Shown here: positions 41,690 to 52,284 of the stretch, in pieces
How positions within the stretch are numbered: the first letter of the stretch is position 1
Layout of the letters: each line of letters starts with the position of its first letter
Assembly: GCA_035539215.1 (NCBI GenBank)
Contig: DATLIX010000179.1
Span: forward strand, 1 to 52,284
Source of the DNA: Dongia_B sp035539215
GTDB lineage: Bacteria > Pseudomonadota > Alphaproteobacteria > Dongiales > Dongiaceae
Direction of reading: 5' to 3'
DNA length: 52,284 nucleotides
Notes under the pieces: generated by a model
The model's database searches: none
What the model was told of the DNA's origin: nothing
The model's input: the letters and a program-made list of their open reading frames with translations, nothing else
Made by a program: the position numbers and the translations under genes

Positions 41690-41849
41690 TTATAGTCCGT
41701 TCAATTGACGCATCGATGCGCCTGCGTCTTTCAAGTTCATGTTCAAGTCAGCCATTGTTCGGTCGAGGCGACGGAACGGCAAGGGCCGGTCTGATCGTCC
41801 ACCGGCCGTCGCGCCGCATCGTTTGCCAAGGCGGCGCAGTTTAAACATA

Positions 41850-42671
41850 ATGCGCGCCATGTCGACCATTCAGCTTCTCGAAAGCGCCGCCGTCATCGGC
41901 CTCATTCCCTTCAGTCTGGCTGCCATCCGGGGACAGCTCGACCGCCCCGGTATCTTCTGGCTGCTGTGGCTTGTCGCCGCCATTTGCGCCAGCGCTGTCG
42001 TCTGGCATCTGACGGCCGGCGGCTGGCAGGCAGGACTGGTCGCCAACCTATGGGTGGTGGTCGCGGCCACCCTGCTGATTTATGCCCTGATTGTCGCTTT
42101 TGACCGATCGGCGGTAGCACTGGGCGCCTTGCTGATACCTTATCTGCTGGTACTCGCTTGTCTGGCGGGATTGGCCGGCTGGGTGGCGGCACCGGAAAGC
42201 AGTGCTGCGGCCTCCATCCCATGGTTTACCATTCATATCCTGTTGGCGGTCGGCAGCTATGCGCTGATGACGATCACCGCCGTTGCCGCCCTGGCCATCG
42301 TCCTGCAGGAAAGGGCGATGAAGCGACGCCGCCAAGGCTGGGCGATGCGCCATCTGCCGCCGGTCTCCGCCAGCGAGCAGTTGCAGCTGCGCCTGCTTTG
42401 GCTGGCTGCCATCGCCATGGGACTGGCCCTGGCCAGCGGTGCCGCCAATGAGTTCATGGATACCGGCAGCCTGACCCTTGTTCCCCATCAGATGGCTCAT
42501 AAGATCCTGCTTTCCGTCTTGGCCTTTCTCGTCATTCTTGTCTTTCTGGTTCTGCACCAGGCGACCGGCCTGCGCGGCCGTCTCGCGGCCCGCTGGCTGA
42601 TGACCGGCTATCTTCTTCTGACGCTGGCCTATCCCGGGGTGAAATTCGTTCGCGATGTCCTGCTGGGGTAG
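41850..42671 (+). CDS. CcsA/YpjD-like cytochrome c assembly family membrane protein
   Basis: A 273-residue polytopic membrane protein with eight or so predicted helices. TIHILLAVGSYALMTITAVAA and the following LQERAMKRRR, LPPVSASEQL and HQMAHKILLSVLAF resemble the HemX/YpjD branch of the CcsA cytochrome c assembly family, where conserved His residues may touch heme. Members of this branch are commonly annotated as inner-membrane YpjD; direct proof of a cytochrome role is scarce. The start could be ATG 41850 or ATG 41859; no clear ribosome-binding site picks between them. It is divergent from ispDF. Confidence 0.82.
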   Translation: MRAMSTIQLLESAAVIGLIPFSLAAIRGQLDRPGIFWLLWLVAAICASAVVWHLTAGGWQAGLVANLWVVVAATLLIYALIVAFDRSAVALGALLIPYLLVLACLAGLAGWVAAPESSAAASIPWFTIHILLAVGSYALMTITAVAALAIVLQERAMKRRRQGWAMRHLPPVSASEQLQLRLLWLAAIAMGLALASGAANEFMDTGSLTLVPHQMAHKILLSVLAFLVILVFLVLHQATGLRGRLAARWLMTGYLLLTLAYPGVKFVRDVLLG

Positions 42672-42739
42672 GAATTCGCCTTTTACGCGAAATATATCGT
42701 TAGAATTTTCTGAATAGCAATTCTTACGCGAGCGGAAGA

Positions 42740-42762
42740 GCGGAAAGGTGTTGCTTTTCCGC
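42740..42762. other. Hairpin in the leader of the dusB-ntrB-ntrC region
   Basis: GCGGAAA (42740-42746) and TTTCCGC (42756-42762) pair perfectly around a nine-base loop, 55 bases before the dusB ATG. No T-run follows it in the + direction. The 146-base gap 42672-42817 is A/T-richer than its surroundings and probably holds the dusB-ntrBC promoter, but no convincing -35/-10 pair could be chosen. Confidence 0.4.
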
Positions 42763-42817
42763 CGGGTCCGCGTAGAAATCGCCTAGAAAATAAGCAATTC
42801 CGGATATCGCTGAAAAA

Positions 42818-43804
42818 ATGAGCATTCACATTGGCCCCATCGCTGTCGAAGACCCGGTCATCCTGGCGCCCATGTCGGGCGTCACCGACATGCCGTTTCG
42901 CCGGCTGGTAAAGCGGTGCGGGGCCGGGCTGGTGGTGTCGGAGATGATCGCCAGCGAAGCGATGATCCGGCAGAACCGCCAATCCATGAAGATGTCGACC
43001 AGTTGTGCCGAGGAGTTTCCCATGTCGGTTCAACTGGCCGGCTGCGAGCCGCATGTCATGGCGGAAGCGGCCAAGCTCAATCAGGACCGTGGCGCCGCCA
43101 TCATCGACATCAATTTCGGCTGTCCGGTGAAGAAGGTGGTCAATGGGCATGCCGGCTCGGCCCTGATGCGCGATGAGGTCACCGCGGCAAAGATCCTGGA
43201 GGCGACGGTCAAGGCGGTCGACCTGCCCGTGACGCTGAAGATGCGCATGGGATGGGATCATAGCAATCTCAACGCGCCCAATCTTGCGCGCATCGCGGAA
43301 TCGGTCGGCATCCGGATGATCACCATCCATGGCCGCACGCGCTGCCAGCTTTATAACGGTACCGCCGACTGGGCCTTCGTGCGCAAGGTCAAGGAAGCTG
43401 TTTCCATTCCGGTGATCGTCAACGGCGATATTGTCACTTTGGAGAATGCGGCGATGGCACTTGAGCATTCCGGTGCGGATGGTGTCATGATCGGGCGCGG
43501 CGCCTATGGGAGGCCGTGGTTCATTTCCCAGGTCATTGCCTATCTGAAGACCGGCGAGCGGCGTCCCGAGCCGCCTTTGCAGGAGCAACTGAGTATGCTG
43601 CTGGAGCACTATGAAGCAATGCTGGAGCATTACGGCACGAGCGGCGGCCTGAAGATCGCGCGCAAGCATGTGTCCTGGTATTCGAAGGGGCTTTTCGGTT
43701 CCGCCGAATTCCGCACCCGCATCAATCAGATTGACGACCCGAAGCAGGTGACGATCGCCATCCGCGACTTTTATGAGCCGCAAATAGAGCGCCTGGCTGC
43801 TTGA
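42818..43804 (+). CDS. dusB: tRNA-dihydrouridine synthase DusB (NifR3 family)
   Basis: DusB is an FMN enzyme that reduces uridine in the D-loop of tRNA. The 328-residue barrel has LAPMSGVTDMPFRRLVKR, QLAGCEPHVMAEAA, IDINFGCPVKKVVNGHAGSA (catalytic Cys), VTLKMRMGWD, TIHGRTRCQLYNG and DGVMIGRGAYGRPW. The name nifR3 comes from its place upstream of ntrB in nitrogen-fixing alphaproteobacteria, which is the order seen here. The stop is two bases before the ntrB ATG. Confidence 0.97.
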   Translation: MSIHIGPIAVEDPVILAPMSGVTDMPFRRLVKRCGAGLVVSEMIASEAMIRQNRQSMKMSTSCAEEFPMSVQLAGCEPHVMAEAAKLNQDRGAAIIDINFGCPVKKVVNGHAGSALMRDEVTAAKILEATVKAVDLPVTLKMRMGWDHSNLNAPNLARIAESVGIRMITIHGRTRCQLYNGTADWAFVRKVKEAVSIPVIVNGDIVTLENAAMALEHSGADGVMIGRGAYGRPWFISQVIAYLKTGERRPEPPLQEQLSMLLEHYEAMLEHYGTSGGLKIARKHVSWYSKGLFGSAEFRTRINQIDDPKQVTIAIRDFYEPQIERLAA

Positions 43805-43806
43805 AG

Positions 43807-45032
43807 ATGAGCAGCCGCAGCCGCAACCTGCGCGTCTTCCCGACTGACAGCAAGCCAGCCGTTTCCACAGGTGCCGCGGGCTCAACGACCGAGACGCATC
43901 ATGAGGCAGCCGGCGAAGCGGTTGCGATAGATCGCAGCGCGGTCCTGGAAACCTTGCCGATTGCCGTTATCGCGGTCGACGAATTGAACCATGTCACCGA
44001 CGCCAATGCCGCCGCGGAAGTCTTGCTGGGACAAAGCCGGGCGCTGTTGCGCGCCATGCCGCTGCGCGACGTCATCGCCGCGGACAATCCGCTGTTTGCC
44101 CTGATCTCGGCGGCGCGTTCTCAGCATATTTCGGTGACGGAATATGACCTATCTCTCGGCGGCCCGCGGCTTGAAGCGGCTCATATGGCCGTGGAAATAG
44201 CCCCCATGGCCGAGCGGCCGGGCCATGTCGTCATCGCCATGCTCAATCGCGGCATCGAGCGGCGGATTTCGCAGCAGCAGATGGGACGCGACGCGACGCG
44301 TTCCGTGCGCGCCATGGCGGGGATGCTGGCCCATGAGGTGAAGAATCCGCTTTCGGGTATCCGGGGAGCGGCGCAGCTGCTGGAAGCCAAGCTGGTCGGT
44401 GCGGATCTCCAGCTTGCCGAACTGATCCGTGAAGAGACCGACCGCATCGTCGCCCTGATCAACCGGATGGAGATGTTCACCGATGACCGGCCGCCGCGCC
44501 TCGAGGCCGTGAACATTCATGAGATATTGGACCGGGTGCGCCGATTGGCGCAGCACGGCGTCGGCGCGCAGGTCGAATTCCAGCTGCGGTTCGATCCGTC
44601 CTTGCCGCCGGTCAGCGGCAATCGCGACATGCTCATCCAGGCCTTTTTCAACCTGGTGCGCAATGCCGCCGAAGCCTGCCCGACCGAAGGCGGTGTCATC
44701 ACGCTCAGCACCAGCTATCACACCGGCTTGCGGCTCGGCGAGCGCAACCGCACCTGGCGCCATAAGCGCTGCATCTGCGTAACGGTGGAAGACAACGGCT
44801 GCGGTGTGCCGGCCCATCTGCAGGCCAGCCTCTTCGATCCGTTCGTCAGCGAAAAGCCGGGCGGCAAGGGGCTTGGCCTGGCCCTGGTGGCGAAAATCAT
44901 TCAGGACCACGCCGGCATCATCGAATTCACCAGCGAGCTTGGCCATACGCAATTTGCCATCATGCTGCCACTTTATGAGGCAAGCATGGATCGCCCCGGC
45001 GACGATCATCGATCCGCCGGCGAGGTGGCTCC

Positions 45033-45036
<4 letters not shown>
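43807..45036 (+). CDS. ntrB: NtrB, nitrogen-regulation sensor kinase/phosphatase
   Basis: NtrB is a cytoplasmic kinase that phosphorylates NtrC when nitrogen is low and, with PII protein, removes the phosphate when nitrogen is ample. The 409-residue protein has a PAS domain (about 45-160, LETLPIAVIAVDELNHVTDANAAA), the phosphorylated His in AGMLAHEVKNPLSGIRGAAQ and the ATPase boxes NLVRNAAEAC, VEDNGCGVPA and GGKGLGLALVAKI. No membrane helix is present. ATG 43807 is preferred over an in-frame TTG 43801. The end overlaps ntrC by four bases. Confidence 0.97.
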
Positions 45037-46486
<1,450 letters not shown>

Positions 46487-46490
<4 letters not shown>

Positions 46491-48820
46491 CGCAGAAGAT
46501 GTCCGATACATCTTTCACAGCCGGCGCCGCCGGCAAGCAACGGCCGAAGCAGGGCCTCTTCAAACGGCTCGGCCAATGGGCCGACCGGGTCAATCTGGAG
46601 CGCAATACAGCCTATTCCCTGATGGCGCTGGGGGTCGCCTTCGGCGTTTCGACCTATCTCATCATGACCAATTTCTGGCATGTGGGAAATCCGGTCAAAG
46701 CCATCAGCTACCTGCTGACGGGCGACATCATCGTTCTGCTCTGTATCAGCGGGATCATTGCGCGCCGCGTCATCCAGCTATGGCTGTCGCATCGGCGCGG
46801 GATGGTTGGCGCCAAGCTGCATTCCCGCCTCATGGTGCTGTTCGGGCTGGTGGCGCTGTTCCCCATGATGGCGGTCTTCGGCTTTTTCGTGATCTTCCTG
46901 AACTATGGGCTGGATACCTGGTTCGGCGACCGGGTCAAGAGCGCCATCGAGAGCTCGCTCAATGTGGCCAGCTCCTATCTGCAGGAGGAGCAGCAGCGCA
47001 TCGGCAACGATTCCCTGTCAATGGCATCCGAAGCCCGTCAGCAGAATTACCTGGATATCGTTGATCCCGATCGCGGCCGGATTTTCCTGGATCACGAGAA
47101 CGACCTCCGCAATCTCTCTGAATCCGCCATCATCAGCAGCTCGCACCAGATCGTCGCCCGCAGCAGCCTCAGCCTGCTGATGGACTTCAATCTGGGAATT
47201 CCGGATTCCGCCTTCCTGAAGGCGCGGGACGGCAAGGCAGTGGTCTTGCCGTCACCAGAGGGCGATCGCATCCGGGGGCTGGTGATGATCGATCCCGGTA
47301 CGGATTTGTTCCTATATACCAGCCGGCCGATCGATGCGCAGACGCTCGCCAGCGTTCGCCAGAACGAGGATGCGGTCGAACTCTACCGGCAAATGGAATC
47401 CGCCAAGACGCAATGGCGCATCACTGTTCCCTTGATCTTCGGCATCATGGCGATGCTACTGCTCAGCGGCGCGATCTGGGTGGCTCTGGTCCTGGCGGGC
47501 CAGATGGCGAAGCCGATCACGCGTCTGGTTGTCGCGGCCCAGAAAATCGGCGATGGCGACTTGACGGCCCGCGTCAAGGTCGGTCGCCGCGACGATGAGC
47601 TGAATTCGCTGAGCCGGACGTTCAATGTCATGGCGATCCAACTGCAGACCCAGCAACAGGCGCTGATTGCCGCCAATCGCCAGCTGGACGATCGGCGCCG
47701 GTTTACCGAGTTGGTGCTGTCCGGCGTTTCCGCCGGCGTCATCGGCATGAATGAAGAAGGTGAAATCGATCTCCCGAACCGGTCGGCGTCGGAACTTCTT
47801 GGCGTCAACCTGCTTGAACACCGTGGCCAGAATCTTCATGGCATTTCCCCGGAAATGGCGGAGATCGTCGATCTGGCGCGCAGCCGGCAGAGCGGCGCCG
47901 CCGAGGGACAGATCAACCTCGTCGCGAACGAAGTCGCCCGCACCTTGCATGTCCGGGTCATTTCCGAGAGCGGAGAAGACGGCCACATGCGCCTGGTGGT
48001 GACCTTCGATGACGTCTCGGAGCTGCTGTCCGCGCAGCGCAAGGCTGCCTGGGCGGATATCGCCCGCCGCATTGCGCATGAGATCAAAAACCCGCTGACG
48101 CCGATCCAGCTCTCGGCCGAACGCCTGAAACGCAAGTATCTCAAGCAGATCACCCAGGATCCTGAGACCTTCACCGTCTGCACCGACACGATTATCCGCC
48201 AGGTCGGCGATATCGGGCGGATGGTCGACGAATTCTCAGCCTTTGCGCGGATGCCGGCCCCGGTACTGCGCATCGAGAATGTCGTTGAACTGGCGAAGCA
48301 GGCTCTCTTCTTGCAGCAGAATGCGCATATTGCTATCGCCTATACCAGCGAGCTTCCGCCACATCAAATTATGCTGAATTGTGACAGCGCGCAGCTTAAT
48401 CGAGCATTGACCAATCTGCTGCAAAATGCAGCAGATTCGATTGAAGGGCGTTTAGAGGAGCAGCGGCAATCCGCTTCTGCGGACGAGGAGCCGGCCGCCG
48501 GCCATATCCATCTCTGGATACAGACAGGTGAGAATGGTATTGCTGTCGGCGTCGACGATAACGGGCGCGGCCTGCCGAAGCAGGGCCGCGATCGGTTGAC
48601 TGAGCCTTATGTGACGACGCGCAGCAAAGGAACGGGTTTAGGATTGGCAATCGTCAAGAAGATCATGGAAGATCACGGCGGCAAGTTGATCCTGGCCGAT
48701 CGCGACGGTGGCGGCGCCTCGGTTCAATTGCTGTTTCCCGTTGAAGCCGTAACGGCGGGCCGGACGTTACCGGGCTGGTCGAAGGACGTGCCCGCCGGCG
48801 GGCTCGCCTCGGCCGAGTAA
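46487..48820 (+). CDS. ntrY: NtrY, membrane-bound sensor kinase
   Basis: NtrY pairs with NtrX in a second nitrogen/redox two-component system. The 777-residue protein has three N-terminal helices (about 42-62, 75-97, 120-143), a periplasmic sensor region (about 145-300), a fourth helix (about 308-333), a HAMP domain (KPITRLVVAAQKIGDGDLTARV), a PAS region (about 400-500), the phospho-His in ARRIAHEIKNPLTPIQLSAER and ATPase boxes NLLQNAADSI, VDDNGRGLP and TGLGLAIVKKI. GTG 46487 overlaps the ntrC stop; ATG 46499 is an in-frame alternative four residues later. Confidence 0.97.
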
Positions 48821-48856
48821 ATTTCAGTGACACGTAGATTGGGATAATCAAGCTGC

Positions 48857-50257
48857 ATGGCGCGCGACATCCTGATTGTCGATGACGAAGCCGATATCCG
48901 TTTACTGATCGCCGGCATCCTGGGTGACGAGGGCTATCAGACGCGCGAAGCGGCCGATAGCGACATGGCGCTGGCTCTGCTGCACCAGCGCCAGCCGAGC
49001 CTCATCGTGCTCGATATCTGGCTGCAAAACAGCGCCCTCGACGGCATGGAGCTGTTGCCCGTCATCAAGGCGGATTGGCCGGATGTGCCGGTCATCATGA
49101 TCAGCGGCCACGGTAATATCGAGACGGCTGTGAATGCGATCCGGCACGGTGCCTACGATTTTATCGAAAAGCCGTTCAAAGCCGACAGATTGTTGCTGAT
49201 TCTCGAACGTGCCTTGGAATCGGCCCGGCTGCGTCGTGAAAATCAGGAATTGCGGGTTCGTGTCGGCGGCGATCTTGAGCTGATCGGCAATTCCGCGGCG
49301 ATTCAGCAATTGCGTCAGGCCATTGATCGCGTGGCGCCCACCGGCAGCCGGGTACTGTTTTCCGGGCCGCCGGGCAGCGGCAAGGAAGTCGCCGCCCGGG
49401 CTTTGCACCGTCGATCCAAACGGGCCACCGCGCCCTTCGTTGTCGTGAATTGTGCGACGATGCATCCAGATCGGCTGGAAATCGAATTGTTTGGTGTTGA
49501 AAAAGGCGCGGAAGGCTTTGAGGGCGGCAAGATCGGTTTCCTCGAACAGGCTCATGGCGGCACCCTCCTGCTCGACGAGGTCGCCGACATGCCCTTGGAG
49601 ACACAGGGAAAAATCGTTCGCGCCCTGCAGGATCAGACCTTCGAGCGGGTCGGCGGCAAAACCCGCGTCGAAGTGGATGTCCGTGTCATTGCCTCGACCA
49701 GCAAGGATTTGCAGAGCGAGATGGCGGCGGGACGCTTCCGACAGGATCTCTTCTACCGGCTGAATGTCGTGCCGATGCGGCTGCCGCCGTTGAAGGAACG
49801 GCGGGACGATATCGTCGATCTGCTCGAACATTTCATGGCGCGCGCCGCCGAGGTTTCGGGTCTGCCGCCGCGCCAGCTCGGCGACGATGCGCGCGCGTTG
49901 CTGCAGGCCTATGATTGGCCGGGCAATGTCCGGCAATTGCGGAATGTCATCGACTGGCTGCTGATCATGGCGCCCGGCGACCCCAGCGAGCCGATCCGCA
50001 GCGATATGCTGCCGCCGGATATCGGCGCGGTTTCCCTGGCGCCGATGGCCCTCCATGACAGCAACGAGGTCATGTCGCTGCCGCTGCGCGAAGCGCGCGA
50101 AATCTTCGAGCGGCGCTATCTGGAATCCCAGGTTACCCGCTTTGGCGGCAATATCTCGCGCACGGCGAGCTTCGTCGGTATGGAGCGTTCCGCCTTGCAT
50201 CGAAAATTACGGTCTTTGGGCATCACCACCTCGGAACGCGATAAGCCGGAAGGATGA
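48857..50257 (+). CDS. ntrX: NtrX, NtrC-family response regulator lacking the GAFTGA loop
   Basis: NtrX is the partner of NtrY. The 466-residue protein has a receiver domain (Asp 53 in LIVLDIWLQNSALDG, with the longer loop typical of NtrX), an AAA+ domain with Walker A SGPPGSGKEVAAR and GGTLLLDEVADMP, and a Fis-type helix-turn-helix (ISRTASFVGMERSALHRKL). Where NtrC has GAFTGA, this protein reads GAEGFEGGK, so contact with sigma-54 as in NtrC is doubtful. Loss of this loop is known in alphaproteobacterial NtrX. It lies 36 bases after ntrY. Confidence 0.96.
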   Translation: MARDILIVDDEADIRLLIAGILGDEGYQTREAADSDMALALLHQRQPSLIVLDIWLQNSALDGMELLPVIKADWPDVPVIMISGHGNIETAVNAIRHGAYDFIEKPFKADRLLLILERALESARLRRENQELRVRVGGDLELIGNSAAIQQLRQAIDRVAPTGSRVLFSGPPGSGKEVAARALHRRSKRATAPFVVVNCATMHPDRLEIELFGVEKGAEGFEGGKIGFLEQAHGGTLLLDEVADMPLETQGKIVRALQDQTFERVGGKTRVEVDVRVIASTSKDLQSEMAAGRFRQDLFYRLNVVPMRLPPLKERRDDIVDLLEHFMARAAEVSGLPPRQLGDDARALLQAYDWPGNVRQLRNVIDWLLIMAPGDPSEPIRSDMLPPDIGAVSLAPMALHDSNEVMSLPLREAREIFERRYLESQVTRFGGNISRTASFVGMERSALHRKLRSLGITTSERDKPEG

Positions 50258-50336
50258 TGCCAAGGGGAAGTCCCTCGGTCGCCGGCCCCGTGCGACGGTT
50301 GCCAAATCAATTGTTTGACGAATACCGGTGAATTCC

Positions 50337-51212
50337 ATGCCACGCTTCTGCTACGTCAATGGCCGCTATCTGCCGCATCGTAACGGTGCCGTTCATATCG
50401 AGGATCGCGGTTATCAGTTTGCCGACGGTGTTTACGAAGTAATCCCGGTTTACCAGGGCCGGATGATCGATGCCGGACCGCACCTCGACCGGCTCGACTA
50501 TTCGCTGGGGGAATTGCGCATCGACCCGCCGATGGCACGCCGGCCGCTGGAGATCGTCATCCGCCAGTTGATCGAGCGTAACGGTCTGACCAATGGATTG
50601 GTTTATCTGCAGATTACCCGCGGCGTCGCGCCGCGCGATCACAAGTTCCCGAAATCGGTCCCCAGCGCTTTGGTGATTACCACCAAACAGACGAAGCCGA
50701 TCGCAGCGAACCTGATCGAGCAGGGGGTGAACGTCGTCACCCAGCCCGATATCCGCTGGCAGCGTCGCGATATTAAGTCGATCTCGCTGTTGCCCAATAT
50801 CCTGGCCAAGCAGGCGGCGGTCGAGCAGGGGGGCTATGAGGCTTGGCTGGTCGACGAGGCAGGCCTGATCACCGAAGGCAGTTCGACCAATGCCTGGATC
50901 GTCGTCGGCGGAAAGAACGGCGAGCCGGGCGAAATCGTCACCCGGCCGCGCAGCCACGATATTCTCAGCGGCATCACCCGGCTTGGCGTCATTGCCCTTG
51001 CTCGGGAGCAGAACCTGCGCTTGGTCGAACGGGCCTTTTCCGTGGCCGAAGCACAGAGCGCCGATGAGGCTTTTCTGACCAGCAGCAGCGCCTTTGTTCT
51101 GCCGGTGACGCAGATTGACGGCCGTCCGGTGGGGACCGGTAAGCCCGGGCCCTGCAGCCGGCGTTTGCGGCAGATCTATCTGCAACATGCTGTCGGAACG
51201 AGTGCCGCATGA
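50337..51212 (+). CDS. D-amino-acid aminotransferase-like PLP enzyme (class IV)
   Basis: A 291-residue class IV aminotransferase. It has FCYVNGRYLPHRNGAVHIEDRG split by short variants, FADGVYEVIPVYQGRM, LQITRGVAPRDHKFP, the PLP Lys in RDIKSISLLPNILAKQAA, EGSSTNAWIV and a late FLTSSSAFVLPVTQIDG. The ITRGxAxRxH element and substrate-loop text are like D-alanine aminotransferase, which makes D-Glu or D-Ala; aminodeoxychorismate lyase and branched-chain relatives are less close. ATG 50337 is chosen over GTG 50328. The end overlaps the next gene by four bases. The dat gene near hfq is a common alphaproteobacterial order. Confidence 0.88.
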   Translation: MPRFCYVNGRYLPHRNGAVHIEDRGYQFADGVYEVIPVYQGRMIDAGPHLDRLDYSLGELRIDPPMARRPLEIVIRQLIERNGLTNGLVYLQITRGVAPRDHKFPKSVPSALVITTKQTKPIAANLIEQGVNVVTQPDIRWQRRDIKSISLLPNILAKQAAVEQGGYEAWLVDEAGLITEGSSTNAWIVVGGKNGEPGEIVTRPRSHDILSGITRLGVIALAREQNLRLVERAFSVAEAQSADEAFLTSSSAFVLPVTQIDGRPVGTGKPGPCSRRLRQIYLQHAVGTSAA

Positions 51213-51895
51213 GTTTCGCGGAAGCCGTGGCCTTCACTGAACCAAAGACGCTGCCCAGGGCGGTGCTGTTCGACTGGGATAATACTTTGGTCGATAGCTG
51301 GGCGGTGATCCATGCCGCGCTTAATCACACGCTGGCTGCCATGGGACATGAGACCTGGAGCCGTGCCGAAACCGAAATGCGGGCCAGGGCCTCGCTGCGA
51401 GATAGTTTTCCTACCCTGTTCGGTGACGACTGGCAGCAGGCGGAGAAGCTCTTTTACGATCATTTCAGCGCCATCCATCTCAGCTACCTGGCGCCCCTGC
51501 CGGGCGTCACGGAACTCCTGGAATACCTCGCCGGCCTGCCGATCTACCTTGCCGTGGTCAGTAACAAGCGTGGCGTCTTCCTGCGCAAGGAAGCCAGCCA
51601 TCTCGGCTGGGACCGGTATTTCGCCGTGCTGGCCGGGGCGGGCGATGCCGCGCGGGACAAGCCGGCCCGCGATCACGTGGAATTGGCGCTTGGCGGTCCC
51701 TCGGGCCTGGTCGCCGGTGCGGATGTCTGGTTCATCGGCGATACCGATATCGATTTGCGCTGTGCACATCTCGCTGGCTGCACGCCGGTCCTAATCCGCA
51801 CGACCGCGCCGGCAGCCGGTGAATTCGACCCGCATCCGCCAGCCCTCTATCACCCTGATTGCCAATCCCTCCTGGCATATCTGCAGAGCCTTTAA
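51209..51895 (+). CDS. HAD-superfamily phosphatase (phosphoglycolate phosphatase-like)
   Basis: A 228-residue HAD hydrolase with the four motifs: VLFDWDNTLVDSW (nucleophile Asp and acid Asp), VVSNKRG (Ser/Asn of motif II), the Lys in ARDKPARDHVELAL and FIGDTDIDLRCAHLAG (metal Asp pair). The cap (about 35-100) is helical, as in subclass I Gph-like enzymes. The substrate cannot be told; phosphoglycolate is only one choice. ATG 51209 overlaps the aminotransferase stop (ATGA), so the two are coupled. Confidence 0.9.
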   Translation: MSFAEAVAFTEPKTLPRAVLFDWDNTLVDSWAVIHAALNHTLAAMGHETWSRAETEMRARASLRDSFPTLFGDDWQQAEKLFYDHFSAIHLSYLAPLPGVTELLEYLAGLPIYLAVVSNKRGVFLRKEASHLGWDRYFAVLAGAGDAARDKPARDHVELALGGPSGLVAGADVWFIGDTDIDLRCAHLAGCTPVLIRTTAPAAGEFDPHPPALYHPDCQSLLAYLQSL

Positions 51896-51954
51896 GCGGG
51901 TCTCCGCGGGTTTTCAGTCCCTGGAACTTGTGTTACTCGTTGCTGGGGCACATC

Positions 51955-51960
51955 TATAAT
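51955..51960 (+). promoter_or_regulatory. Likely -10 box of the hfq promoter
   Basis: A consensus TATAAT stands in the 146-base gap before hfq, 81 bases from the start codon. No consensus -35 box lies at 16-18 bases; the best match, TTGTGT at 51928-51933, is 21 bases away. An own promoter for hfq is therefore likely but its upstream element is unclear. Confidence 0.5.
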
Positions 51961-52041
51961 GTCCCAAACCCGCACAACGACAGGTGCCGGTCGACCGGCG
52001 CACCGGGCCGCAAAATGGCCCCAAAAACAAGGAAGAGAAAA

Positions 52042-52284
52042 ATGGCTAGCGAAAAATCTCAAAGCGTCCAGGACGTCTTCTTGAACAGCATCCGCAAGAG
52101 CAAGATGCCGGTCACGATCTTCCTGGTGAACGGTGTCAAGCTGCAGGGAATCGTAACCTGGTTTGATAATTTTTCCGTTCTCTTGCGGCGTGATGCGCAT
52201 TCCCAGCTGGTTTACAAGCATGCGATCTCGACGATCATGCCGGCTGGGCCCCTGCAGCTGTTCGACGGCGGCAAAGAGGGTGAA
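52042..52284 (+). CDS. hfq: RNA chaperone Hfq (3' end outside the window)
   Basis: Hfq is a ring-forming Sm-like protein that helps small RNAs pair with messages. The visible 81 residues contain the whole Sm core: SVQDVFLNSIRKSKMPVTIF, LVNGVKLQGIVTWFDNFSVL (Sm1) and LVYKHAISTIMP (Sm2, the YKHA Hfq signature). The frame is still open at the last base, so the short tail is cut by the window edge. GGAAGAGAAA precedes the ATG. Confidence 0.97.
   Translation, partial: MASEKSQSVQDVFLNSIRKSKMPVTIFLVNGVKLQGIVTWFDNFSVLLRRDAHSQLVYKHAISTIMPAGPLQLFDGGKEGE

Noticed and set aside
51896..51915. Possible terminator after the HAD gene
   Set aside because: Only a four-base GCGG/CCGC stem can be drawn, too weak to call despite the nearby TTTT.

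Overview
This window reads as chromosomal core DNA from an alphaproteobacterium, most likely of the Rhodospirillales type. Evidence for this is the gene order (rseP-bamA-skp-fabZ; gltA, gltX, comEC, lexA, moeA, moaC, trpCDG; trpE, ppiD, tpiA, secG, pyrG, kdsA, eno, ftsB, pdhABC, lpdA, lipA, ratA; pncC, ispDF; dusB-ntrBC-ntrYX; D-aminotransferase, hfq). Further support comes from a fused IspDF, a lipoyl domain on the pyruvate dehydrogenase E1-beta subunit, and an SOS box of the alphaproteobacterial GTTC-N7-GTTC type before lexA. The genus cannot be fixed from sequence alone. Coding density is very high: no gap exceeds about 250 bases, and no tRNA, rRNA, insertion sequence, CRISPR array or integrase was found.

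Layout. 1-3939 (+): end of rseP, then bamA, skp, fabZ and gloA, closed by a strong bidirectional terminator. 4063-7028 (-): gltA and gltX. 7187-9421 (+): comEC, convergent with lexA (-). 10328-14554 (-): trpG-trpD-trpC-moaC-moeA in tight overlaps. 14732-17700 (+): two genes, a degenerate P-type-ATPase-like membrane protein and a divergent polysaccharide deacetylase, which separate trpGDC from trpE. 17731-21119 (-): ppiD-trpE. 21351-36922 (+): tpiA, secG, pyrG, kdsA, a YihY-type membrane protein, eno, ftsB, then the pyruvate dehydrogenase/lipoate group. 36934-41689 (-): a soluble cache-domain protein and the ispDF-pncC-DUF429 group. 41850-52284 (+): a CcsA-like membrane protein, dusB-ntrB-ntrC-ntrY-ntrX, a D-amino-acid-aminotransferase-like gene, a HAD phosphatase and the start of hfq.

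How the genes fit together. The window joins outer-membrane assembly, central carbon metabolism (TPI, enolase, the whole PDH complex with lipoyl synthase, citrate synthase), tryptophan and molybdopterin synthesis, isoprenoid and Kdo synthesis, and nitrogen two-component control.

Three places depart from the ordinary. First, four tandem small exported proteins sit inside the PDH operon between pdhC and lpdA; all share a C-x(23-27)-CxC-x36-C pattern with an exactly constant second spacer. Second, the protein at 14732-16213 has the shape of a P1B ATPase but has lost every catalytic motif. Third, the lipid A genes (lpxD, lpxA, lpxI, lpxB) that normally flank fabZ are absent here although kdsA is present. 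All functional calls come from reading motifs and family resemblance by eye; no database search was run.
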